A DNA stretch of 64,000 nucleotides, from the NCBI GenBank assembly GCA_050084515.1, contig CM114275.1, positions 7,564,001 through 7,628,000 of the forward strand, read 5' to 3'. This DNA comes from Blasia pusilla. Lineage: Eukaryota; Marchantiophyta; Marchantiopsida; Blasiales. The position numbers were made by a program, and so were the translations under genes. How positions within the stretch are numbered: position 1 is the stretch's first letter; each line of letters begins with the position of its first letter. Shown here piece after piece: positions 20,514 through 33,605 of the stretch. The notes beneath the pieces were generated by a model. It saw only the letters and a program-made list of their open reading frames with translations, was not told where the DNA came from and did not search any database.

Positions 20514-21851
20514 TAAACAACAACCATCTCCCCTAAATAATTTCACTTCTCCATAAAAGCTCAAAAAATACCTATTCTAACGAGTAGGTTCATCACAAAC
20601 TCTTGATGTTCTTGTGGATGACTAGCCATTGAAAGGGAACATGCACAGGTCCGAGATCCGAGAGGTATATTTATAATCACCCAAAGTTCAAAGACCTCGA
20701 GGTAGTGCTATTAACGAGTAGGTTCATCACCTAGATTACCCGTGAGTGTCTTTACATCAACTTCAGAAAGCGAAGTAGAAGTTCAAGGTTCCTGAGCTTT
20801 CTTACGGATGAGAGGCCCCGAGACAATCTCTGAGCCTCACTAGTAAACCAGCCAACATATTGTCCGGAGCAGGAAAACATCCTGCATGTAGGTGAGATGG
20901 AAATTGTTGGAATTATCTACCTCAAGAACCTCCAGCTCACCCACTAGTAAAGCTATCATGGTTGTGAACGGTTTACTACTCCAGTCTGATGGGAATGTGT
21001 GCACCACACCAATCATTGGGAGTTCGAGTACCATGATCAAAAGAACGCCAAAAAACACACACACACCATTGCCTGGAAGTTCTTTCTATCATCACTCCTA
21101 GCGACTTTAATGTTTAAGCCGTAAAACAGAAAGTCCTGGGTGATTTCCATAACTGACCTGATGTCCTATCTGGTGAGCTTTATGACACATGAGTAGAGAA
21201 ACATTTTGAACCAGTATAGACTTCACCTAAAACTGCTCTCTTGCCACGGTCACGAGTGCTTCATAACTGTAGTCAAGGAGACATGATACCCACTGGTTAT
21301 GAAATAAGTTCACTGTGCTCATTTGCTGATAAGGGACATATATCCAGTGCCATCCTACTACTGCTTTCTCTCTTCAGAAACTATCTTATCAAACGTTGCA
21401 AATGGTCTGTCACCATCCAGGCTTCTCAGATTCTCATGTCATGCACCTATCTCATGTACGTATTGTTGTTGAAACCCTAAAGCTACTGAACCCTCTTAAA
21501 ATGTGGGGTCACAGATAATTTCTAACAGGATTGTAATCCCAATCTTCTAGGCCCTTGCTCATGGGATGGTGCTTGTTTTCCTTCTCACCAATCCTTGGGT
21601 CCTGCTTCATCTTATGAAATCATAGAGGAAGCCTCATGCATAAGCCAGGTATTCAGCTCAGCAATGGGTACACGTTGTGTGAAAGTTCCTTTAAATTGTG
21701 CAGTCTTTCCATCTCTAACATGTAGATTAATTAATACACATCCTACCGTTGTGTTTCCTAAATCTTGATTGCATAGTTTCCATTGAACAAAATTATGACC
21801 CACTTTGCTCACGTTGAACAAGTATAATTGTGGGAAATAGAGCTTGCCACC
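20514..21851. other. Spacer downstream of the VTT gene
   Basis: There is no coding gene recognised. It would contain the 3' UTR of the minus-strand VTT gene. An 18-base segment AACGAGTAGGTTCATCAC occurs twice (20579 and 20714). Base composition is higher in GC than the AT-rich block before it. Confidence 0.4.
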
Positions 21852-23757
21852 TCACTTCATACTGGGAGGCTTCCGCTGATAGGCCTTCCCATCTTTCCCC
21901 TTACTAAAGTCTTTGTTTTCCTCTAAAAGGACATCCCCAGTTCTTTTCTTCTTGGAGATCTGTTTCTGGAATTCCCCTGTTGTGCTAAAGCCATCTGTGG
22001 CGTATTTCTTGACCCGCCACGAAATAAGAACACCTGAGCACATACCCAGGACTGGAAGAATATAGGACCACAAACTGGATTTCCCTGACCCACCTAAAGT
22101 GGCACTCCCAAGACTCCCCATGGAAGTATTCTGAAGAATCATTGGAAGACCTCCAACAATGGTTGGGAGAAGAAAATCCTTAAAGAAACGAACATCAGTT
22201 GCAGCAAGTCCATAGTTTATGATGTACGATGGAACAGGGGAAAATCGGGCTAGTATCACAAACTTCCAACCATCTTGTGCCACTCCTTTATTCAAGATGC
22301 TGAAGTACTTGTTCCTGTGCACCAGATCGCTTGCCCATTCAGAGTTTCGAAACAGAGCCCTGCACAGTCCACCAACTAAACCATCAGCCATGTATGGAGA
22401 GTATTTTCTTCAAAGTTGCATGCGCTCACTTCCACAGTTTGACTCCATTTTTGCCCAGGTTCTAGACTGTGATGAGTATTTTCCAATGCCTCATGGAACC
22501 ATGAAAATTTTCCAATGCCTCGTGAAAGCAGTGAGTTCAACAAGAAAGCAAAGCACAACACAGAGGGGCAAGTAATAGTCTGGGTTCATGCACACACAAA
22601 CTCACTGCCGTCTCTTTCATTGAGTCAGGACCTTAGTTCCTCACACTCGACAACAAAATACTGAACACTTCGATGACACCATAATTTCCTCGACCAATAT
22701 CTCGAAAGCCCCCAAAACATATTAAGAAATGATGATCAGATTATAAGGCCTGGATGTCTTATGACATTAATCAGACAGACAACTTCTTCAAGTAGGCCTC
22801 ATACCAAATTTAGTTAACCCTGATGCAATTCAGGGTTAGCAGCCTTTCGATGCAATTCCATACATCGTGTTTAATCTCTACAGTTCCACCCGAGGAGACA
22901 AAGAATTTCGACCTTTCCCCGTATCCATGTCAGCTAACGGAACGCTAACTTAGTGAGACAACGCTGCAAGACTGTCACGAGAAGGGTTCCACCTACTAGG
23001 CGGAAAGATCCTTTACAAACACCTTGTAAATTAAATAGTTTAGTGGCTAAGCATGCCCATACAATTCGAAAAGGTAGCCTATGGTGCCAGCATCCGAATT
23101 TGGATGCGAGATTAATACGGGCATCATTTGCGAGTGCAAAGAAAAGAGAAGCAAAGCTCGTCACGAATGCTAGTGGAATTTAGCTGAGACGGCGGATGCA
23201 TTTTAAGAAGTGAACGCCTTGATAAACGCTTGTTCACGGTCACGCTATCGGAAGCACTGCTTTTGGGGAAAGAAGCGAATCACAACACTTAAAAGTCTCA
23301 CTGCTCGACAAACTCCCTGCCTACTCACATCCAACCAAATTGCCATCCAACAGACGCGAGAAAGCTTAAATTCGTTGATCTAGAAGATCTTCTATGAGGT
23401 AGATCCACAAAGCGAAAAGTAATTGCAACATGAGAAGAGTGTTGACCTTCCAAACGCAAATGCGAGGGCTGCCCCTAAGACTTTCGCAGAGAAGACGCAA
23501 AGAACTCCATTGAAGAACCCGAAAAGAAACGCAGCCCCTGCTTCAAACGCCATAGCGTAAGGGAAACACATCGCTATGGCCAGAGTGTGAACCGCCACAA
23601 ACACTGGCATCGCCCACACACCCAGCTTCTTGGACAGAGCATCAAAACTCTCCAACAGAGCTTTCCGATCCCCTCCATATGCTTTATTAATTCCGTAGTA
23701 TCCCGCCACTGACACTGCTATCAGACTTGCCATCAACACCTGAGTCCATCGACCCAT
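21852..23757 (-). CDS. VTT / SNARE-associated-Golgi (TVP38/TMEM64-like) membrane protein, two exons
   Basis: Exon 1 is 23757-23447 and exon 2 is 22359-21852. The intron 23446-22360 is GT-AG in phase 2, joining FG-R with ALFRNSEWASDL. The spliced product is 272 residues, and the ATG start has an N-terminal hydrophobic segment (VLMASLIAVSVAGYYGI). A second membrane segment is MPVFVAVHTLAIAMCFPYAM, followed by FEAGAAFLFGFFNGVL, the conserved VTT core. Exon 2 has DGWKFVILARFSPVPSYIIN and TDVRFFKDFLLPTIVGGLPM, the plant signature of this family, then a last membrane segment (ILPVLGMCSGVLISW) and a Lys-rich cytosolic tail. VTT proteins (DedA, TMEM41B and VMP1 relatives) act in ER/Golgi membranes, and several are lipid scramblases. 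The exact subfamily role is unknown. No frame damage is seen. Confidence 0.88.
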
Positions 23758-24480
23758 CTCTCCTCACGTCTATCGCCAATTCTCCTCCTTTTAACTCGCT
23801 CTGCGGTCTCCTCTTGCCCTTTCCTACAGACGATCACCTGAAAATCATGTGAGAACACGACGGCACTTCGTTTCAACATCAACGCCTCTCAAACGACCGC
23901 CCGAACCTATCACTTCAAACGCTTCTCAATTGTGCTCCGCAATTTTCTAAAAATTTCTCAGACTCCAGATCCCGCAATCTGGCCCATAAACGACGGACAG
24001 ATTTCAGGGTCTGTCCGGCCTCCGTCGTAGAATGTCTCCGAACACGGTGGTGGTGTGGGATAGTGCGAAGGTGATTCCAAAGCTGACTAGTATAAGTACG
24101 GAAGTGACTAGTGATGCTCTCACACACACATCTCTTTTTTTTCATTGCCTCTAATATAAAATTTATTTCTAAATTTTGGCATGTAGACCTGCGTGTTTGC
24201 AAATAAAGAAGGCAATCTTCGATAATAATATAGGTTTTGGTGGAGTGGGGTTTGGAAATCCCCTCCATCCAAAAAAACTAGTGTTCCCTCGGCGTGGCGG
24301 GAGATAGCTACATGGAGACAAATCACGCGGTGTTGGGTGAGGAGTAGGTAGTGGTTGTGGTGCTGGGATGAGTGGGATGAGTTGGCAGGGTGTGGAAAGT
24401 GGGCAGACATAGGTGTGACACTTGGGATGGGGGAAAAATTCATGCATGAACATGTTTGCCATTAGGACGAACACAAATCC
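23758..24480. other. Upstream region of the VTT gene
   Basis: No further gene is recognised. The promoter and 5' UTR of the minus-strand VTT gene should lie here, but I see no clear TATA box. Small ORFs on the minus strand lack recognisable features. Confidence 0.4.
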
Positions 24481-24640
24481 GCGAACATGCCATTGGATAA
24501 GTCGCAAAATCCAACTTAATCTGCTTGCAACCTTGTGTAGCTTCAGTCCAAGGAATTGAAATTGTAAAAACACCTCCTCAAAGTATCGCTCATACTCCTT
24601 AACCATGGAACTAATTTGAATCGTATTCATGACCCTCTAC
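24481..24640 (-). pseudogene. Gypsy reverse transcriptase fragment
   Basis: The frame with MVKEYERYFEEVFLQFQFLG and LKLHK corresponds to the RT stretch after the YxDD box, where element B has VEEHERH and LQLHGLKLHPGKC. It is an isolated relic of about 160 bases with no flanking LTR. Confidence 0.6.
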
Positions 24641-26018
24641 ATCGCCTATAGCTAAGTTTATGGTGTCCACGCTAGTGGGAACTTGGGAAGTGATTTATGA
24701 TCGTATGTCCAAGGAGGAAAGACCTTGGTGTGATCCACCAAAGTTGAAACCTAGACTAGCTAGTCACAAGACTAGGAAGGGCTGCAGAACTAGCCAAAGG
24801 ACTAACGTTTTCGTACAGTCTCACCTCTACTTCACTTATCTTTGCCTCAAAGCACTCTCGACCTCGAGCTTTGTAGTGTAAGATTTAGGTTGAGTCCCAA
24901 AGACTCAACTGGTTGTGCATTCTGTAGATAGTTGAGAAGCGGCAAAGCGCAAATTGAATCGAGTCTCCCCAAGTGCATACCGTCTCCCAAGGAAGCCTAT
25001 TCCCCAAGCCTTCACCAATCTCCCCAAATCGCTCACCTAAACCACATCACGTTGGTTAATTCCTCAAGGTGTGTCCCTTAACTCAAACCTGAAACACGGC
25101 CACACACGCATCACGGTTAGTTCCTGGTTCAAGGACTTGAGTGGGTAGAGTGGGAGAATGTCCATGTATTTCTAGGGTTCTACGGGCATAAAATGAAGAT
25201 CCCATGATTCTTATCCCTTTCAGAGTGCCTTTTATAGGGAATAGAAGATGACTTATCATTTTTTATTCCCAACAGCCCATTGCGAGTCTCTTATGACTCC
25301 ACTTCGAGCCCCCATAGTTGCAAAGTGCAAGTCCCACTAACTCCCACAAGTTGTAGTTTAATTGTAGTCCAATTTTGAGTCCAACTCACAATCACTTTTA
25401 CAACTACCCTATGAGTCCTCATAGTCACAATGGCGGAGCGGCTATTCAAACTTACAAACCACTTGATATCAACCATGACTAGTAAACTAGACTTGTAACA
25501 CAATTGCAAATTAGATGCTTTGGGAAAAAATGGACTTGCCATGGAGCTATTCTAATGCCTCTATCCTTGGTAATGTACCCGTATATGAACATATACGAGA
25601 TCCATGAGTGGTAGAGGATGCCTCTAGAAGAACGTTGGAATAGTTGATTTGGTGCAAATTTTCGGACATAAGATTTTGAAGTTGATCAAGCCTCTACAAT
25701 GAATTGACTAAAAGAGGTAGAATAGCTTGTGTAGCAACGGGAGGAAAGTATGGATAGTGATAATAATAGACCCTCCCTCCTCAACATCTTGTAACTTTGA
25801 CATGATCATCAAAATCGGTCCATTTCATTTGAAAAACAATACATCTCCCTCCTCTCCATGAGTAACATGATCCATCAAAATAAATGACTATTTTTCAAAG
25901 TGAAAAATCTTAAAATGTAATACCCAAACTCCCCAAAAATATTAAAATCCCCTTTACAACTATTCATGATACCAAGTGGGTAAATGAAAACATTCATTCA
26001 TGAAGATTGTTCATGTAA
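24641..26018. other. Spacer without recognised genes
   Basis: Nothing coding is recognised. The ORFs in this stretch are short and have no motif. Confidence 0.4.
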
Positions 26019-26098
26019 TCTATATTATTAACATAGGAGTGGTTTTTCAATGGCGACATAGGAGATTTCAACACGTGGCATGGTAGGGGAGGGGGTAT

Positions 26099-26355
26099 GG
26101 GGAAGGCTAGGGGAAGGGGGCATTCAAGTAAGGGGTCTTTAGGGGTAGGGCTAGGGGGAGGGGGTTTTCAAATAATAATAATAGGTACATATTTGAATTT
26201 TACTACTTGAACCATATTAACGGGGCTTTAGGGGTAGGGGAAGGCTAGGGGAGGGGGCATTCAAGTAAGGGGTCTTTAGGGGTAGGGCTAGGGGGAGGGG
26301 GTATTCAAATAATAATAATAGGTACATATTTGAATTTTACTACTTGAACCATATT
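26099..26355. repeat. Two-copy tandem repeat, unit about 138 bp
   Basis: Copy 1 is 26099-26218 and copy 2 is 26237-26355. They share GGGGAAGGCTAGGGG, a GTCTTTAGGGGTAGGG segment, three AAT triplets and TTTTACTACTTGAACC. Copy 2 forms the outer part of the left arm of the inverted repeat that follows. Confidence 0.88.
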
Positions 26356-27524
26356 AGATGGGTAGAAATAGATCGGGGCAGAGAAAACCCATAGGGATTT
26401 GAATGGAATAGAAATATATTTTATTAAGAAATTAATATTTTATTTAATATTATAATGGGTGATTATAAATATTAATAAAATGGAATAATTTTGATAAATG
26501 AAACCTGCAATTTACCCTAATTTAGAACTTAATGAACATACCCGTGTTTGAATAACTGATATTTTATTTTATAGCCTTCTATTTGAAGGGGAGGGATGAA
26601 TGATGTTTCGCAAAACTTCGGACTTTTTTTATGGAAGGATAAAATATTTGCAAATTGATATCATTTAAATTTGAATTTAAAATAAAATAAAATAGAATGG
26701 CTTAAAAACAGGTGTGGATGATATTTTTAAAAAATTCTATTTTAAATTTTAAATTTTATTTAATTTCAAAATTTAAGTATAATTTCCACTTTTATAAATT
26801 TTAAAAGAAGAAGAAAATCGCCTTTAGATAATATCCCCTAAACAATTACATTCCTCCCTAAAAGTTCCAACAACAATTATTCTTTCTCTTCCCACCAAAA
26901 TCACATTCACTAAGCAAATTCTTAATGAATTTTAATTAATAAAATATTTTTCCTTTTCCATTCAAATTTATTTTCTTTCTCCAAAATATCAAATGTGAAT
27001 TAATATGAAATAATCACATCCTTCATTTAAAATTTTAAATACAATTTTTATTTTCTAAAATCTTAGAAGAGTAAGAATATTTCACTCTTCTAAGTAATTA
27101 GAATCCTCCATTCAAATTTAAATGATATCCTAATCCCCTAAATAATTTTATCCTTTCATAAAATTTAATATACTCTTTCTTAAAATTTATTTTCCCTTTT
27201 CATCACATGTGAATTAAGATATAAATTTTAATTTTTTTCATTTATCAAAATTATTCCATTTTATTAATATTTATAATCACCCATTTTAATATTAAATAAA
27301 ATATTAATTGCTTAATAAAATATATTTCTGTTCCATTCAAATCCCTATGGGTTTTCTCTGCCCCGATCTATTTCTACCCATCTAATATGGTTCAAGTAGT
27401 AAAATTCAAATATGTACCTATTATTATTATTTGAATACCCCCAGCCCTACCCCTAAAGACCCCTTACTTGAATGCCCCCTCCCCTAGCCTTCCCCTACCC
27501 CTAAAGCCCCGTTAATATGGTTCA
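26208..27524. repeat. Large inverted repeat with arms of about 290 bp
   Basis: The left arm 26208-26500 pairs with 27239-27524. The arms run from TGAACCATATTAACGGGG inward to TTTTGATAAATG and its complement. They differ by only a few substitutions and small indels. The spacer of about 740 bases is AT-rich. Just upstream, TCTATATTATTAACATAGG at 26019 resembles a Helitron 5' end. It may be a foldback element or an old inverted insertion. Transcription would give a long hairpin RNA. Confidence 0.9.
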
Positions 27525-29763
27525 TCTCGCACTTGGGAGTGATCCGTTCATCCTTGTCATGGATCCGGTTCCACGCGCTCTTTTGCGCGTGTCAAAATTG
27601 TTGTCATGAGAGTAACCCGCATGTTGATCATTTGCTCGAGGAGCAGGGGAGCACTTCGTTGAAAATGGCTCCTCGGAAACGCAGAAGCCGAATGGCAGGA
27701 TGAGAATATACCATCACTCTTTTCATAATTGTGTCCCCGCGCTGTGTCGCTAGAGGACGGTCAATCAGGGTGCATATAGCATGCCGTAACCTTGACAAAG
27801 TCGCGTCGCAATTGAACGGAGATGAAACCGCATGAGTCTTTCACGACCTCTTGGCGCAACAGTTGCAGAGGTCATCTTTCCTTCCTCTAGTCTTACTCAG
27901 CAAGCGTCAAAGGCAATGATCAAATAGTTTGTCGCCTCCGATGTCCCAACATTTGGCTGACGTAGTTCTTCGAATTCGATAGAGAAAATTGATCCAACAT
28001 GCAGACATATTCTTAGATTTATGGTTGATCTGTAACGATTCCAGTAAAAATGTCTTGAGTACAAGGGATTGAAAATGTAGACATGGAGGCACATGGGAAG
28101 TATTTTAGCCAAAAGTCGCTGGGGAAGGGATGAGCATTCAATTCGGATAGGGATTCCGAAAATACCCTATTTTACAGGAACTTTTGTGACAGAGGGATTG
28201 CAAATGTAGAAAAGGAGGAATCTAGAAATGAAGCTAGAAGAAGAAGAAGAGGCCACGAGAAAGGACAGTTCATTGCATATATATCTTTATTGGGACTGCA
28301 AAGACTCGGACGTTTAATCCTGTCCCAACTCAGGGTCTGCAACCTGTGCATGGGAAAGATGACTGGCTACGGAAAAGTAGAGGTCATGCACGGTAGTGAC
28401 TTCACACAGATGCTGACCGACCGATCAGCTCGAACTTTGGAAATATCAAGGGTTTACCAATCATAGCATGAATCTGAGTCGCAGGCACATGCGTAAGTCA
28501 TGAGCAGGTGGAATTTGCAAAACTTGGCAATCACCGCCTTGATTGAAGTGTCTTGGCCTCCGACCTCTCAGAGTCTCAGCAGTCAGAATTACGGCCACAT
28601 TTTTGAAATAGTAGAACCTTAAGCCTTCCCGTCCTGTGTTCTAACAGTCTAACTATAGTTATGAGGCACACATAGCTGCCATGAGTGGTGAATGGCACCA
28701 ATTTCTAAAGAGCCGACTTCATGTCACCGGAGGGCAAGGGCTTGACTGCTAAATCGTGCTTTTTCACGATGCCGATTCGTAGGGAGGGGAAATGTTCCGG
28801 ACTGAATGCTTCCAAGGCACATGTCTAAAAGAGGATCGGGATACAGCGATTCTCATACATTTCCGCACTCAGGCCGACTGCGGATCCTCCAGCCCGCTGC
28901 CAGGAATTTCAACACTATGCATTCATGCAGTGGTGATTTATTTCGTTATTAATTCAATCTAGTTTTTAATTAAAGACAAAAGCAGATTGTCAACAGCTCT
29001 CCGCACGGGGCAGACGCATTCAATGCGTGCCTGGGAACTCTAACGAGGACGCACTCTGTTCAGTCCACAATCGTCACCACATTCAGCCCCCCTAGTGACC
29101 TTGTGAGGATGTGCAACAATAATGCGTCCTTGTGCTGACAACCTTCTCAGGACTATATATATATAAAATATATATATGTAGAAAAAGGATGGGAAACCCA
29201 TCACGATACAAAAGAGGGGGTGGAGAAAAAAAATAGACCTCAACAGGTCGGGGCCACTCACTATAACAGAACCCTTGTAGTAAATTTCCAAACCCTGTCT
29301 GTGAATCTGTGATCCAACCTTTTGTTTTATTTGGCAGAAGCCGGAGAAGCAAATTCAAATTCCAAGGAGCCTGCGAAGGCGTGGAAAATTTCGTAGGTAT
29401 CAGACGTCCTTTTCATACGACCACGGGACGCCAATTTTTTTCTTCACAAGGGACGGGGTACCTCGCCAGGTACTGTCTACACAGGAGCCGTTCTACCCAT
29501 GGAAAATCCAATGGGAAGCCGCGTGACACGCCCTACTGTTCAGCCGACGCACACAATTTTGTCAGCCTGTATACGTCGTTACGTAAGATCAACTCCTGGA
29601 AATATGGTGAGAAGTTCCAGGGTTCATACTCCCGCTTCATCATACGCTCACTTCCCAACCTAGGGATATTTCCGCTCGGACGATCATCCTGCGTTTGATA
29701 TTTGAATATGTGACAATCATAGAAAGCACGGTTGTCACAATGTCATATCAAGTTCCAAAACAA
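27525..29763. other. Spacer of mixed composition
   Basis: No gene is recognised. GC content is higher than in the inverted-repeat block. Short ORFs on both strands lack motifs. A self-complementary run of TA repeats lies at 29153-29178. Confidence 0.4.
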
Positions 29764-30010
29764 GGGTTTCTAGAGTGTAGTTGTTCCCATTGTACATCTA
29801 CCCCGCCAGTTTCAAATCATATGAAATCAAGAGAAACCTCGGGTTCTCTTGTCGCGATTGACCGGTTTAACAAGTGGAATCGAGCTCGCAAACCTGGGTT
29901 ATTAGAGGGGACTTGTCTGCATGGCGCATCTACCGCACCAATTTCACATAAAATAAAATAAAATCAAATGAGAAGAGACCTCGGGTTCTCATGTCACGAT
30001 TGGCCGGTTA
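29764..30010. repeat. Diverged tandem duplication, unit about 130 bp
   Basis: Copy 1 is about 29764-29870 and copy 2 about 29896-30010. Shared landmarks are a GGGTT-start, GCATCTACC or ACATCTACC, ACCTCGGGTTCTC and TTGRCCGGTT. A small plus-strand ORF crosses both copies but has no family resemblance. Confidence 0.75.
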
Positions 30011-33000
30011 GACATGTGCAGTGAATGCAGCTAAATAAGAGACTGTTGCAATTCCTACCGGTACCTAATTCTGATCTCCGTCCATGTACCTACCTACCGC
30101 TCGAACCCGAGTCCCGACCGCACTATCCGACGCACGAACTGGTTTCAGCCTCTTCAGATGTTCTTCTCATAATCTTATGAAAGACGCATTCCTCATGTTC
30201 TTGTCACGCTACCATAAATAACTCTGTGACAATCACAACCACGGCGTTGGGAGACGGACAGGACGAGAACGGGGATATGGCAGTACGTATGAGTCCAGGT
30301 CTTGGGGCATCGTCGTAGATTCGTAGAAAGTGATTCCTGACCAAGGGCTGCGTATATCAAACAAAGACGTCTTCGAATTCGGATCCCGCGCAATTGACGA
30401 AAATACCGCTGCAGTCGTTTGGTGAGGCCAACATCGGTTCTGCCATGGAAGGATTGCATGCCTTTTTTTAGGCTTTGCACACTTTGCTTCCGACACTCAG
30501 CGGAAGTCGTAAGAGGCCGCGTGGTGGTTGAACTGGTACGTGTCTGCTGTTTTTCCAAGTGTGAATTGTATTATTGTTTGTACCTTTCTTATGGTAGCCG
30601 GTTTTTGACACAAAATACACTGAACACTCAATTTCACGCGATCTCAAAATACAAGCGGTAATTCCAATGATGTAGCTCAGCTTGTAACCTCGGTTCTTTC
30701 CGACCTTGGACTGTATCGCTTGTCTTCCTGTCACGAAGTTTGATCGCTTTCTTCGTCCAGACTTTCGGGACCTTAGAGAGGGAGCGGTAAGGAGAGAACT
30801 TCTGCGTTTAGTCAGTCAATTTCCTATGTGCCGGTGCTTCGGGCGCCACAAAGAATTTGGAGTAAACTTCAGCAAGAATTAAATGAAAGGCACTTGTTAC
30901 CCCTTTCTAGAGAGATATGGAAGAGAAGAGATTAACTGAGTAAAGCCAGAAGCTCTCTTGTTACCCCTTTGTTAAGGTCATTTTTAAAGTTGATCAAACT
31001 TACTAGTGAGGAGTCGCATAAAGTGGTGCATGGATTTGAAAATTTAATGGATAAGTTAAAGATTGCAATTTGCTTGTGGTAGCAATTTTTATGTGCTTAG
31101 TATAGATGTCAAGAAGAGATGAGGATAGAAATTAAATGTACGAGATAGAGAATTAAAAATTCAGTGTCCCGCTCAATATTTTAAGTAGTGCATCCCATGT
31201 TTCCTTGGGATCTATCATATACGCATTGATGGGTAATTAAAATGTAATAGATCACCTACCTTGCCCTATTGTTCCGCAATCTGACCTACAAGTCCATAGA
31301 GTCTCCTCTTGAGTCTTTCGAGTCTTATGAGCTTAGTTTCATCACATATGATCACATCCCACAACTCATGATCCATAAATGAGTTCTCCATCTTAAAATT
31401 CCATGCGAAATATTTGCTCTAGTCCAAATTCTCTCTCGGAATCTGATGTATATGTTATAGAAATTGAAAAAAATTGAATTCTAGGAATTTGAAATTTTGA
31501 AATTGGAAATTTGCTCAATCTCTTATGCATAAACAATCAATAACTAACCCACTATTCAAAAAATTGTAACGCACTATGATTGCATCTAAAATTGAGAATT
31601 TAAAAAAATCTTTCAAAATCCATTTTTTTTTAAAAAAAATACATCTTTATTTTTTTCTACTTTGGCGCCTATAATTATCAGATCATGGAATTTTTATGGA
31701 AGGTGAAACTTGTCAAAATGAACCACGTTAGTGACCATGGCTTTGCCACTTGTACACCTAATCTCATGATTTTTGACCTTCTTAGATCATCTTAATTGGT
31801 CTCCAAACAAGTATTTCTTTCAATCCAAGAGTCAAAGTCAAAATATTTATGGTACTTAGAATCTATTTATAACCTAATTCCCAATGCAAAAATAACATTA
31901 TAGAGTGTCACTGAGTATGAGTATTTCAAAATCTAAATGAATGTATTATTCATAATTGAATTTCCCAATCATGAGTTCAAAATTGCTTGAAAATTTTCAA
32001 TTAGAAGATACTGCCTTACAACCTCTCCTATGTCCCTCTTCCAAGTTTTTAGCTAGTGATAGCTCGATATTGGTCATATCTACTTGGAGAGTAGATAAAT
32101 GTAAATAGATAAAGTCTGATTGAGGTTTTCATCTTGCTAGCATATTCATTCACTTGAGATTTTGAAGGGACTAGAGGCTACAATAGGAAAGACCCTTCTC
32201 AAGGTATCTTTTCTCCACACTATTGTGCAAGGACGATTTTTGAAGTGTTTATCCCATAAGACCAGATGTTAGGCTTGATCAAATTTAGAGGGAACGTTAG
32301 ATATGGGTGTGCCCATATCTAACTCTTTGATTGGGGACATGCCCAATGGACTCAACCAACATCCCTTTACTTGATGACATGACGTCTTTGGGGTGACTCT
32401 CATCCCAATATGGGGTCAATAAATTGAGAGATTCATCTCGATACTCTCTTCGACGAATTCTTGGCTTATATTGCCGTACATAAGGTGTGCTCCACGTTGA
32501 GGATGTGATGTTGTGCAAAAAAAAATTGCATTGTCATTTTGACAAGTAGATGGCTTGTCTAGCGAGTGGACTTGATGGAAGTATGCCTCCATGTCATGAT
32601 GCACCCTGATGTCCCATCAGTGAGTAGCGAGAGGAGGATCAAAGGGAGTAATTAGTTAGAGGAGGATTCCATTTGGTTTGAGCCGTAAGTAGAGGGATTT
32701 CTAGGTGTGTGCATAGATGCATCTTTTGATTATTTTGATGGTTGTTGGAGCTCCAGCCAAAGTTGAGGCAAAGTTTTTTGCCACATTTTTAGGCATACAT
32801 ACAAGAGATGTATGCCGATGCGTGATGTGTGGAGGACTAGACCACCGCCTATAGAGAGAAGATCCAATTGACCATCCACGATAAGTTCTAGAATAGAGGG
32901 AGTATATCAATAGAGTATATGTATACGAGGACCACTTGCTTCACACCTGATCGTTATCATCGGGTGGTTGGTAAAGCATGAGTGATTGCGCCAACGATAC

Positions 33001-33177
33001 TTAAGACTAATGTCCATGGAATGAGAGGCTTGGGTGTTGATGATCTTGGAAATAGAGAATCGTGATGGATCAAGTTGGATTACTATTTTGAAATGGGAGT
33101 AGCACTAGTTGGCAATCCCACATGAGAGAGGGACCGGAGGATGGATCATCATTGCAACAATGAGTTGCGGAATTGCT
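30011..33177. other. Spacer without recognised genes
   Basis: There is no convincing coding sequence. The first 800 bases are GC-balanced with short overlapping ORFs on both strands and no motif. The rest is AT-rich with stop codons in all frames. Confidence 0.4.
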
Positions 33178-33605
33178 CACTTTTTGCAGTGGAAGTATTC
33201 GGTCATTTACATGTGTCTTTTGATACTTTCCTGAAAACATGTGCTCACCACTCCCTCGAGAATCATCACCTTGCCCCTTCCCGTAGTCTTCTCTCTGTAG
33301 TTACTATTTATTCTCGGCAATGCATCTCAGTGGCCTTACAATGTGCAGAAACCTTGGCATTGATATGTTGTGCAGAGGTGGTGGGGTCACTCGCCTCGTC
33401 GTGCGTTCACATCTGACCAACCACTAGTGTTTTCGTCAGATTTGTTTCAGGCTATCAATTTTGTAGCTCGTTGGTTTGGTGTTTGCGTTGGTTATTCCAC
33501 ATTTTCTTTTTGCATTCCATTATGCATTTTTTGACTCTTGTTTTGAGATGTAATTACTTTTCTATGTCCTCTTTCTAGGTTTGTTTTTATAATAAAATGA
33601 ATATT
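33178..33605 (+). mobile_element. 5'-truncated copy of the 50.3-52.9 kb retroelement
   Basis: It matches 52510-52935, starting at TTTTTGCAGTGGAAGTATTC and ending with TATAATAAAATGAAT. The encoded AVEVFGHLHVSFDTFLKTC is the same as in the long copy. Only the extreme 3' part is present. Confidence 0.85.

Noticed and set aside
29153-29178. TA-rich self-complementary run as a regulatory hairpin
   Set aside because: Simple dinucleotide repeat; expected by slippage.
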